A DNA stretch of 64,000 nucleotides from Sphingobacterium sp. SGG-5. GTDB taxonomy: Bacteria; Bacteroidota; Bacteroidia; Sphingobacteriales; Sphingobacteriaceae. The stretch spans positions 62,001 through 126,000 of the forward strand of contig NZ_JAAKGO010000003.1 in the NCBI RefSeq assembly GCF_011043525.1. Direction: 5' to 3'. The notes under the pieces were generated by a model. The model saw only the letters and a program-made list of their open reading frames with translations. It ran no database searches and was not told where the DNA came from. The translations under genes were made by a program, and so were the position numbers. Shown here piece after piece: positions 54,901-62,719 of this stretch; the first letter of the stretch is position 1; each line of letters begins with the position of its first letter.

Positions 54901-55505
54901 GAGGTGATTCGCGAGACGACGTGCAACCGGGAGATATTAAATACAGAGATCTCAACGGTGACGGAACGATCAATGAATATGATGAAGCAGTAATAGGAAA
55001 TCCATTACCTGTTCATATGGGAGGATTTAATAATACGTTCAATTACAAAAACTTTGAACTAAGTGTGTTTTTCCAATGGTCTTACGGAAACGAGGTCTAC
55101 AACGCCAACCGGATTTATTTTGAAGGGGGGCGACCTGTTAATTCGAGAAATCAGTATGCTACTTATGTAAATCGCTGGACGTATGAAAACCCCAGCAATA
55201 TATACTTCAGAGCAGGAGGACAAGGTCCATTGGGTAGATACTCCTCCCAAAATGTAGAGGATGCGTCTTACTTGAGGCTCAAAACGATATCCTTGAGCTA
55301 TACGCTCCCGAAAGCATTTACAAACCGTTTTAAAGTGAAAAATCTTAGTGTCAATGCGACTGCACAGAACCTATTTACATGGACAAACTATTCGGGTATG
55401 GATCCGGAGGTTTCTGTCCGGAATACTGTACTTACTCCTGGTTTTGACTGGTCGGCATACCCAAGAGGTAGAACCTTGGTTTTTGGTATCAAAGCAAATT
55501 TATAA
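51954..55505 (+). CDS. SusC/RagA-like TonB-dependent receptor with STN domain (right-hand PUL)
   Basis: 1183 aa. Long signal peptide (about 1-45; LLISIMLLSALSAQA), STN domain (about 55-110; VNLKVQNVQLRSVFREIQKQ), carboxypeptidase-like regulatory domain (about 135-210; ITGRVTDSLGNALEAVSI), plug (EDVVVIGYGEVNRKDLTGSV, PLYVVDDFPMENF, LKDASATAIYGARGANGVIV) and a barrel ending GRTLVFGIKANL. It forms the outer-membrane channel with the SusD lipoprotein encoded 4 bp downstream. The STN domain links it to FecR. Confidence 0.96.
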   Translation: MYKNMIVNVCGYPNRIPLKFLLLMKLLISIMLLSALSAQASIVFGQRVNLKVQNVQLRSVFREIQKQTNYDFLYVSADLKGSTPVSVNFVDKPLKEALESILKDQPISFEIDKNTVLIKRKSPEAMDRKKVQESIPITGRVTDSLGNALEAVSIRVKNKNITAVSNPDGYYHINVPEVGDVLEFKIIGHTSAEYTVNRNTKVLNVTMKLLRMDIEDVVVIGYGEVNRKDLTGSVGSVNMSEIEKAPVMSFDQALAGRVAGVQVSSADGQPGSEGISIIIRGAGSLTQSPAPLYVVDDFPMENFDASSLNMNDIESIDILKDASATAIYGARGANGVIVIQTKKGTVAQPDVSYSGSYGFQQTIRQIELMNPYEFVKYQRELNNNSEATYNMYTPKDLPESSPFYKPDGKTLEDYRNIPGINWQDMAFRNGNTSIHQLSVRGGTAQTRYSLSGSIFNQQGVILNSGTGRVTGRVAIDQTINKKLKTGVIVNYSNNPSFGRVISGEETHGYSYLLYSVWGYRPVSGREDESGIDEALLNGELDPDSEGSTFLINPIMNLENEDNKQRKINLSGNGYLDYRFNNNLTLRTNAAYMSFEYETTGFYNSMTNRGTPRNPNNRGTQGTLSYTNLNTWKSSTFLTYRKKFNQVHNLNVMAGVDFYQMSTKRYGFSTNYIEEESLGLSGMDDGLPATTSMTLSKNRLNSYFGRVNYDYKSKYLFTATFRADGSSKFPSDNRWGYFPSAAFSWRASNENFLKDIWWISDAKVRASYGLTGNNRVTDFAYMQTIVASNIAEAYSFHNANPSLGYYPGSPGNEQLKWETTRQADIGIDLSLFDKKVEIIADVYRKNTDDLLLYANTPAHTGFTRAYKNIGSLQNDGLELTLGVTSIKNANFSWRSDFNISFNRNKITALTADESQMFSQISWDAIHNNSYLYAAQVGQPAAMFMGYMFDGVYQVEDFTWQGNSDPSIPHESRSYVLKTHLPDNGGDSRDDVQPGDIKYRDLNGDGTINEYDEAVIGNPLPVHMGGFNNTFNYKNFELSVFFQWSYGNEVYNANRIYFEGGRPVNSRNQYATYVNRWTYENPSNIYFRAGGQGPLGRYSSQNVEDASYLRLKTISLSYTLPKAFTNRFKVKNLSVNATAQNLFTWTNYSGMDPEVSVRNTVLTPGFDWSAYPRGRTLVFGIKANL

Positions 55506-55509
55506 ACTT

Positions 55510-57132
55510 ATGAAAATGAAAAGATTAAGTATGGTTATTGCACTTGTTTGCGGAGCTTTTATCTTAGGGGCGTGCAATAAGTTTTTAGATATAAAGCCTG
55601 AGGATTTTCTTACTCCGACGCAATACTATGAAAATGAAAAACAGCTAAATAATGCATTAAATGCTGTTTATTCCATATTAGGACATTACACGACTTATGG
55701 TAGAGAGATGCCACGTATGGGATTGGATGGTGATGATGGCTTCTATAATGTAGTCAATACATTGACAGGGGTTCAGATATATGACGTTGCGGCTACAGAT
55801 ACGAAGGTGGGAGATTTTTGGAAAACCCTGTATTCCGGCATACACCGCGCTAACCTGTTATTGGCTAATCTTGAACGGTCAGAAGCTATCCCTGTGGAGA
55901 CAAAGAATCATGTGAAAGGTGAAGCCCTTTTTCTGCGATCATATTTTTATTTTCTGTTGGTCAGCAACTTCGGCGGAGTGCCCTATCTGACCGAGACTAC
56001 ACAGGATGTTCATATCCCGCGTACGCCAGCCAGAGAAGTTTATGAAAATATTATTGCAGATATGGAACTGGCGGAAACGCTGGTTCTACCTATCCGCGAG
56101 ATCGGCCATGGCGGACGAGTCAGCAAATCGGCTGTCCGGGGCATATTGGCACGGGTCAATCTCTTTATGGCGGGCTACCCTGTAAAAGATGAAACGCGCT
56201 ATAAAGAAGCGCGTAAATGGGCAAAAATGGTGATGGATGACCAGGAAGCAAATCACCAGCTGAATCCTGATTTTAAACAGATCTTCATCAACTATGCTGC
56301 GGATAAATACGATATAGGGGAAAGTATCTGGGAGGTGGAGTTCTACGGCAATCATAGAGACGTCTATAGAGAAGGTGGACAGATTGGTGCGTATAATGGC
56401 ATACGATATGTCGGATTGACCGTAGGTGGGGTACTTACCGTAGATCCGAACTACGGCTATTCGTTGGGTATGGTCAATGCTTCGGGGACATTATGGGACA
56501 AGTATGCGGATCCCAGTTCGTTGGTGTCACCTGATCTGAGAAGAGACTGGACTATTGCTCCTTTTTCTGTAGCAGGGGTACCAGCTGTGGAAACTCCACG
56601 GCCTATTGAACAAATTTACCAGCGTAACGCAGGAAAGTACAGGAGACAATATGAAGTCCTTATGCCTAAAGACAATCAATATACACCTATCAACTTCCCG
56701 CTGCTGCGGTATGCAGATGTGCTTCTGATGTTTGCTGAAGCTGATAACTATATCAATGATGCACCTATGGATGACAGGTATGATGCAATCAACCGTGTGC
56801 GAAGAAGGGGATATGGATTGCCTGTCGACTTGGCCGCGCCAGGAGTTGACCTGCAGGGGTTAAGTCCGGACGGTTTTCTTAAAGAACTCCAAAACGAACG
56901 TTCCCGGGAACTGTCGTTTGAAAATTTGAGAAAGGGAGATCTGGTACGCTGGGGGATTTTTATGGATAAGATGGGGGATGCCTTAGATCATGCACAGCAG
57001 GCTGGTCTACCGCCAAGTATGTCACATGCGATAACATATTTTGAAAATGCATCGGCAAGAGACGTGCTGTGGCCGATACCTTCTTATGAAATGGGGGTCA
57101 ACTTAGAGTTAGAACAAAATATAGGTTGGTAG
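55510..57132 (+). CDS. SusD/RagB-like nutrient-binding lipoprotein
   Basis: 540 aa from the ATG at 55510; a longer frame overlapping susC is a chance extension. Lipobox LVCGAFILGACNKFLDIKP. SusD-type features are the N-terminal EDFLTPTQYYENEKQLNNAL, a TPR-like helical region (IHRANLLLANLERSEAIP, GEALFLRSYFYFLLVSNFGG) and the C-terminal LLRYADVLLMFAEADNYI and ELSFENLRKGDLVRWG. It caps the SusC channel and binds the glycan at the cell surface. Confidence 0.96.
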   Translation: MKMKRLSMVIALVCGAFILGACNKFLDIKPEDFLTPTQYYENEKQLNNALNAVYSILGHYTTYGREMPRMGLDGDDGFYNVVNTLTGVQIYDVAATDTKVGDFWKTLYSGIHRANLLLANLERSEAIPVETKNHVKGEALFLRSYFYFLLVSNFGGVPYLTETTQDVHIPRTPAREVYENIIADMELAETLVLPIREIGHGGRVSKSAVRGILARVNLFMAGYPVKDETRYKEARKWAKMVMDDQEANHQLNPDFKQIFINYAADKYDIGESIWEVEFYGNHRDVYREGGQIGAYNGIRYVGLTVGGVLTVDPNYGYSLGMVNASGTLWDKYADPSSLVSPDLRRDWTIAPFSVAGVPAVETPRPIEQIYQRNAGKYRRQYEVLMPKDNQYTPINFPLLRYADVLLMFAEADNYINDAPMDDRYDAINRVRRRGYGLPVDLAAPGVDLQGLSPDGFLKELQNERSRELSFENLRKGDLVRWGIFMDKMGDALDHAQQAGLPPSMSHAITYFENASARDVLWPIPSYEMGVNLELEQNIGW

Positions 57133-57149
57133 TATAAAAGTGAAATAAT

Positions 57150-58085
57150 ATGAAAAAGATAGGTCTTTTATATATAGTTAGCATACTTCTTTTTTCGGGT
57201 TGCCGGAAAGAAGAAGTTAATATGCCTGAGTTTGATGTCAATGTTGAATCCATGGAATATAATGTAGGAGAGGAGGTGAAATTCAAGCTTACAGGTGAGG
57301 TGGATCAAATGGCCTTTTATTCGGGTGAAATGTTCCATGAATATAAGTATAGTCATGTAAGTCGGTTATCGATGACACAATCTGTGAAAGTTTCATTCAG
57401 GACGAACGTTACATATAACGATCAACCAAATCAACTTGCTGTATTTGTTTCAAACAATTATAACGGAGGAGGCACATATGCGGATGTTAGTGCGGCCACC
57501 TGGAAAGGTAAAGACGATTTTTCCCCTTGGTTTGGAATAGCGCCTGAAAATAATCCCTGGGGACAAGCTAATAATTATTTTTCGGGAGAGATCGATCTTA
57601 TTGATGCATTTGAAGCAGATAAGCCTCTATATATAGGGTTTAGATATAAACATACGCTTGGCACAGGTATTCCTCGTAATTGGTATGTCTACAATATGAA
57701 TGCAAGTGCAAATACCATTTTGGGAGCAAGTACACTCTTCAACACGACAGCAGTATATTCATTAGTGTATGATGATAACTTTACGACCGATGCTCTCAAA
57801 AATAGTCAAATTACAACTTATATGATGCTACGTTTGCCCGTTGAGCTACGACCTGTTAGCGAGGCCGAAATTTGGGCAATCTCTCCACCTATCTATCTGG
57901 AAGAAATCGATCATGGTCCGGACCGCTCTGTTCCGGTAAAAGGTTTCAGAGATCCTATGCCGGGCGAGTTTAAGCATACCTATACCGAACCGGGGACCTA
58001 TACCGTGACGTTTGTGGGGGCCAACACAAATGTCTATGGTACAAAAGAAAATATAAAAGAAATCAAATTAACAATAAAAGAGTAA
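57150..58085 (+). CDS. DUF5017 surface lipoprotein (first of a tandem pair)
   Basis: 311 aa with lipobox (LLYIVSILLFSGCRKEEV). The sequence is beta-rich: NVGEEVKFKLTGEVDQMAFYSGE is the usual opening of DUF5017 proteins, then GGGTYADVSAATWKGKDDFSPW and IGFRYKH. It follows susD by 17 bp and is homologous to the next gene over its whole length. Such proteins are thought to bind glycans at the surface beside SusD (SGBP-like), which is an inference from position. Confidence 0.85.
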   Translation: MKKIGLLYIVSILLFSGCRKEEVNMPEFDVNVESMEYNVGEEVKFKLTGEVDQMAFYSGEMFHEYKYSHVSRLSMTQSVKVSFRTNVTYNDQPNQLAVFVSNNYNGGGTYADVSAATWKGKDDFSPWFGIAPENNPWGQANNYFSGEIDLIDAFEADKPLYIGFRYKHTLGTGIPRNWYVYNMNASANTILGASTLFNTTAVYSLVYDDNFTTDALKNSQITTYMMLRLPVELRPVSEAEIWAISPPIYLEEIDHGPDRSVPVKGFRDPMPGEFKHTYTEPGTYTVTFVGANTNVYGTKENIKEIKLTIKE

Positions 58086-58106
58086 AACCTAAAAAATCTA
58101 AAGAAC

Positions 58107-59102
58107 ATGAAAAAGAACATTTTATTATTGATTGCTGGTATTTTTTTGTTGGGGGCGTGCGGAAAAAGCGATGGACTGCCTGATTCGGAACTACCTCCTG
58201 AGGACGAAGAAGAAATTGTGCCTGATTTTGATGTAGAACTGGTCAGTGGAGCATATAAAGCAGGTGATGAAGTCACATTCAAGTTTTCAGGACAGGATGT
58301 GGATGAGATTTCCTTTTATTCCGGTGAATTTTTGCATACGTATGAATTTCATGCAACCGACCGGATTTCGAAAAGTAACTCTATTGTAGCTTCTTTTAGA
58401 ACGAATATAGAGCACGGGGCAAACCCACGTCAGCCGGATCAGGTTTCGGTCTTTGTATCGACCGATTACAATGGCGGAGGAACATTTGCTGATGTGGACG
58501 CTGCAACATGGAAAGGCAAAGAGGATTTTTCCACTTGGTTTGCGTTGGCGCCTCATGATAATCTGTGGAATCAAACAGATTATCTTTCGGGCAACATTGA
58601 GCTCATAGATGCTTTTGAAGAGAATAAACCGCTATATCTTGCTTTTAGGTATCAGAATAAGAAAAATACTGGCGAAGGAGGGGTAGGGTATGCTCGGCGC
58701 TGGTTTGCTTATAGTTTTAATTTAACCAGTACTTTATTGTCCGAAACTAACCCGTTATATACTGACTATCTTGGCTTTTCCTTTGTGTACGGAGACGCTT
58801 TTGATAATGACGAACTGAAAACGAGCTTGGTTAGCACATCAGGTGCTCTAATGGAGATGAAGTTACCGGTTGCGCTCAGACAGGTCGAAACAGAACTTTG
58901 GGCCATTTCACCGGCAATAAACTTGGAAAAAGTTAACCATGGTCCGGATACTCCAAAGGCTACTGTAAAAGAAGTTGAAGCAGATATGCCAAAAAACTAC
59001 ACCTACACTTTCGCTGAAGCGGGTACATATAAAGTGTCATTCGTCTACAAAGAGGGAGAAGTAGAAAAGGTGAAACATATTGATTTGACTATTGCGGAAT
59101 AA
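58107..59102 (+). CDS. DUF5017 surface lipoprotein (second of the pair)
   Basis: 331 aa, lipobox LLIAGIFLLGACGKSDG and an acidic linker (PDSELPPEDEEEIVPDF) typical of surface export in Bacteroidota. The body matches its neighbour: GAYKAGDEVTFKFSGQDVDE, ISFYSGEFLHTYEFH, GGGTFADVDAATWKGKEDFS. It starts 21 bp after the first copy. Divergence between the two suggests different or complementary ligand contacts rather than a recent copy. Confidence 0.86.
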   Translation: MKKNILLLIAGIFLLGACGKSDGLPDSELPPEDEEEIVPDFDVELVSGAYKAGDEVTFKFSGQDVDEISFYSGEFLHTYEFHATDRISKSNSIVASFRTNIEHGANPRQPDQVSVFVSTDYNGGGTFADVDAATWKGKEDFSTWFALAPHDNLWNQTDYLSGNIELIDAFEENKPLYLAFRYQNKKNTGEGGVGYARRWFAYSFNLTSTLLSETNPLYTDYLGFSFVYGDAFDNDELKTSLVSTSGALMEMKLPVALRQVETELWAISPAINLEKVNHGPDTPKATVKEVEADMPKNYTYTFAEAGTYKVSFVYKEGEVEKVKHIDLTIAE

Positions 59103-59128
59103 CAATATTTCACGGTATAAAGCCAGAC

Positions 59129-60568
59129 ATGAAGGTTAAACAATTCATTTTAATTTTTTGGATCTGTGGTCTGTGTACCCAGGAAGCGTTTGCTTCCTGG
59201 GGCATGCCTTCCTTTTTCGCAGACGGGATGGTGCTGCAGCAACAGGCCGATGTAAAAATTTGGGGCAATGGAGCTCCGGATGAAAAGATTAATCTGGTTA
59301 CTGAATGGGACAATAAGAAATATACCACTACCATCGGTAGAGATAGTCTCTGGTCTATTACTGTTCAAACGCCGACAGCCTCTTACAAAAGCTATCAAAT
59401 AGAGATACGATCCTCGCAAAAGGAGAAAGTATTGCGTGATGTCCTTATTGGCGAGGTCTGGTTTTGCAGTGGACAATCGAATATGGATCAAAAGATGAGC
59501 GGGTATTTCAGGCAGACTGTCCTCAACTCACTTCATCACACGGCTATCTCTACCAATAGGAATATCCGTTGCTTTCGAATAGAAAGAGCAGGTTCCATCA
59601 AAGAGGAGTATGATGTAAAAGGACAATGGGAAGCTGCGTCTCCAAATACCACAAATGAGTTTCCGGCTACCGGTTATTACTTTGCACGTTTGCTTCAACA
59701 GGCATTGGATGTGCCGGTAGCTATTATCGCATGTAGCTGGGGTGGTTCAAAAATTGAAGCATGGATGTCCGGATCGGCTGTTAAGAAGTTTTCCGAACTG
59801 AAAATTCCTGTGCAAGAGCCCCAGAAGCACTTGCGCCACTGGACACCTACTATTTTATACAATGGAATGGTACACCCAATAGCGGGTTATGCTATTCGTG
59901 GGGTGATCTGGTATCAGGGAGAGTCCAATAGAAAACAGTACAGCAGCTATGCCGATTATTTCAAAACCATGCATGAAGAGTGGATAAAAGCATGGAATAT
60001 AGGCAACTTCCCTATTTATTTTTGTCAACTTGCGCCATTTGAGTACAATGATCCAGCAAATGCTTCAGCATTTTTTAGAGATGCGCAGCTAAAAATAGCT
60101 AAAACGCAACCGAGCACAGCGATGGCTGTTTTACTGGACATCGGTGAGAAAGACAATATTCACCCGAGTAATAAGGAGGTGGTGGGCAATCGGCTTGGTT
60201 ATATTGCTTTAGGAGAAACGTATGGATATGATCAATTGCCTTACAAAAGTCCTGAATTTAAATCTATCAATATTATCAATGATACGGTAATTGTGAGCTT
60301 CAACAATATACAGCAAGGTTTGAGCGTGCTTAACGGAGGTACAGCGGATAGCATCGGCAACTTTGAGATAGCTGGTGAAGATCAAAAATTCTATCCTGCT
60401 AATGCACACATATTACCGAGAGCACGGGTAGGTGTAAGTTCACCACGAGTGCCCAGACCGGTTGCTGTGCGGTATGCTTTTCGAGATTTTGTTATAGGGA
60501 CCCTTTTTGGTGCCAATGGACAACCGGTTTCCTCCTTTAGGACAGATGATTGGGATGATATAAAATAA
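59129..60568 (+). CDS. sialate O-acetylesterase-like SGNH hydrolase
   Basis: 479 aa with a signal peptide (about 1-23; LIFWICGLCTQEAFA). The family signature FFADGMVLQQQADVKIWGNG is followed by the nucleophile block VWFCSGQSNMDQKMSG, the GVIWYQGESN block and a DNIHPSNKEVVGNRLG block with the likely Asp/His of the triad. It would remove acetyl groups from the glycan after import. Proteins so annotated also act on acetylated xylan and pectin, so sialic acid is not implied. Confidence 0.9.
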   Translation: MKVKQFILIFWICGLCTQEAFASWGMPSFFADGMVLQQQADVKIWGNGAPDEKINLVTEWDNKKYTTTIGRDSLWSITVQTPTASYKSYQIEIRSSQKEKVLRDVLIGEVWFCSGQSNMDQKMSGYFRQTVLNSLHHTAISTNRNIRCFRIERAGSIKEEYDVKGQWEAASPNTTNEFPATGYYFARLLQQALDVPVAIIACSWGGSKIEAWMSGSAVKKFSELKIPVQEPQKHLRHWTPTILYNGMVHPIAGYAIRGVIWYQGESNRKQYSSYADYFKTMHEEWIKAWNIGNFPIYFCQLAPFEYNDPANASAFFRDAQLKIAKTQPSTAMAVLLDIGEKDNIHPSNKEVVGNRLGYIALGETYGYDQLPYKSPEFKSINIINDTVIVSFNNIQQGLSVLNGGTADSIGNFEIAGEDQKFYPANAHILPRARVGVSSPRVPRPVAVRYAFRDFVIGTLFGANGQPVSSFRTDDWDDIK

Positions 60569-60638
60569 CGATATGGAGAATATACAATAACTATTAAACA
60601 ACAAACACATCATACTATTACAGAACAAAAACGAGTAC

Positions 60639-62711
60639 ATGAAAAAGAGCTTATTTATTTTATTATTTGTCGCATCCCTATCCTCGCTTTATGCAAACGA
60701 TTTACTAACCGTTGAAAAAAGGGCGCAAACCGTCTCATTGAGCAATGGTGAACTGTCTCTTAATTTTGAAAGTTCGGATTCATTTAAATTTTTAGGGTTA
60801 GCTGACAGTAAAGGCAAGACGTGGACTATTGCACGACAACAGGATTTGATCTGGCAAATGCTGATGGTAGGCGAGAATGGCCAACCGATCATGGTCAACT
60901 CCCAGAATGCAAAGTACATTGGCGTGGAGGAAATCAAAGAGAGGGATAAAAAATCATTGGTGTTTTCCTGGTCATATCCATTACCTAACGGCACAGCGGG
61001 TAAAATCTTCATGACGGTGTCGGTCAATACGGGGAATACGTTGTCAGCCTGGGATATACGGAGTGAATTCCCTGCGGAATGGTCTGTCGATAATCTGACC
61101 TTTCCTATTATTACTGTAGAGAAAACCGATACACAAAAGTTGATCCTGCCCATGCAATGGGGGGTGGAATATGATTTGAACACACTTGGTAATCAGCGGT
61201 TCTCAAGTATTTACCCGAGTAGCCGCAGTGCTGCCCAATTGATGTTACTGCGTGAACAAAATGATGTCTTTTATTTTGCTACTCACGATGCGAAAGCAAA
61301 CCTGAAGACATTTTCTGCCAGAGTGACAAGTCTTGATGCCGAGTTTTCGAACGTGATTACACCATCTGCTTCCTGGAATAATAAAGGTAAGTTCAGTCTG
61401 CCATGGTCCGCATCGATCGGGTTGTCCGATAAAGGTTGGGAAGATGCTGTCAGTAAATGGTATCGGCCATTTTCATTCGAAACCGAGTGGGGTAAGAAAA
61501 AGATTACGGAAAAGAAATATCCGGAGTGGTTGCTCAACTCGGATCTATGGTTAGTCGGAGGACATGTGACGGACAAGGAGCGAGACCGTGCTCATCAGGC
61601 AATAGATTATTTTGGATCACAAACTGCCTTTCACTGGTACTATTGGCATCAAGCGCCGTTTGATACCCAATATCCAGAATATCTGCCCGCTAAAGAGGGA
61701 TTTGACAGGATTATACAAGAGATTCAAGGCAGAGGAAGCCATGTCGTGCCTTATATTAACGGGAGATTGTGGGATGTAGCAACCAAAAGTTATGAAAATG
61801 GCGGTGGAAAAGCGGCGACTATTATCGGTAAGGACGGAAATCCACATACGGAAACGTATGCTTCGGGTGCTACCAATGCAGTTATTTGTCCTTCTACCTC
61901 AATATGGGAGCAGAAAATGGTCGAATTGACTAAGCAGATACAGGGCGATGTGGTAAAGGCTGACGGTGTATATTACGATCAGGTAGCTGCATCACGGGCA
62001 TTTCCGTGTTATGATGAAAATCACAATCACCCTCCGGGAGGCGGATCTTTTTGGGTAGACGGTTATAGAGAGATTTTCAAATCCGTCAGGGGCGTGTTGA
62101 GGCCCAACAGTATAGTATCGACCGAACAAAATACCGAGTCCTATCTGGATATGTTCGACCTGTTCTTGATGGTTAATTATCCGCAAGGTAAAGATTATCG
62201 CCCCGTGCCTTTATTTCCGATTATTTATTCAGACCGGGCACTATTTTATGGCTTTTATATCTACAACGATCCGAATATGAGTTTCCGTGTAAAGAATGCG
62301 CTGACACTTTTGTGGGGTGCGCAGCTTAACGGCGGGCGTATCGAATTTGTCCAATATCCGAGCATGGTTGAAAATGCAGCTTTCCTGAAAGGTCTTGTCG
62401 CTTTTCGTAAGCAGAACCATGATCTTTTTGTTGGTGGAAGATTGTTGCGGGAAATCGAACCCGAAGGCGATAATCCCGTATTGGCTGTGCCAAATTGGCC
62501 TGCCCGTTCCTCAACGACTGGCACGTCATCAGCTGTGAGAGCGGCTCTTTGGGAAAACCGCGACGGAGGATATGCATTAGTATTGGTAAATGTAGACGAA
62601 CATCCGCATAGTGTTACCTTCCCTCATACAAAGACGGCTATCCGTCTAAAATCGGGTGAATGTGCACGGATCAATGTCGACAAATCACAACTTAGCAGTC
62701 TGGGAATATAG
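60639..62711 (+). CDS. DUF6259-like putative glycoside hydrolase (first of a tandem pair)
   Basis: 690 aa with a signal peptide (about 1-19; LFILLFVASLSSLYA). N-terminal beta-sandwich-like part (VSLSNGELSLNFESSDSFKF), then a TIM-barrel-like middle (about 290-560; FHWYYWHQAPFDTQYPEYLP, GRGSHVVPYINGRLWD, VKADGVYYDQVAASRAFPC, STEQNTESYLDMFDLFLMVN). The Asp in GVYYDQ and Glu in STEQN are candidate acids. This places it near the DUF6259 glycosidase-like family; the bond cleaved is unknown. Confidence 0.78.
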   Translation: MKKSLFILLFVASLSSLYANDLLTVEKRAQTVSLSNGELSLNFESSDSFKFLGLADSKGKTWTIARQQDLIWQMLMVGENGQPIMVNSQNAKYIGVEEIKERDKKSLVFSWSYPLPNGTAGKIFMTVSVNTGNTLSAWDIRSEFPAEWSVDNLTFPIITVEKTDTQKLILPMQWGVEYDLNTLGNQRFSSIYPSSRSAAQLMLLREQNDVFYFATHDAKANLKTFSARVTSLDAEFSNVITPSASWNNKGKFSLPWSASIGLSDKGWEDAVSKWYRPFSFETEWGKKKITEKKYPEWLLNSDLWLVGGHVTDKERDRAHQAIDYFGSQTAFHWYYWHQAPFDTQYPEYLPAKEGFDRIIQEIQGRGSHVVPYINGRLWDVATKSYENGGGKAATIIGKDGNPHTETYASGATNAVICPSTSIWEQKMVELTKQIQGDVVKADGVYYDQVAASRAFPCYDENHNHPPGGGSFWVDGYREIFKSVRGVLRPNSIVSTEQNTESYLDMFDLFLMVNYPQGKDYRPVPLFPIIYSDRALFYGFYIYNDPNMSFRVKNALTLLWGAQLNGGRIEFVQYPSMVENAAFLKGLVAFRKQNHDLFVGGRLLREIEPEGDNPVLAVPNWPARSSTTGTSSAVRAALWENRDGGYALVLVNVDEHPHSVTFPHTKTAIRLKSGECARINVDKSQLSSLGI

Positions 62712-62719
62712 CTGTAATA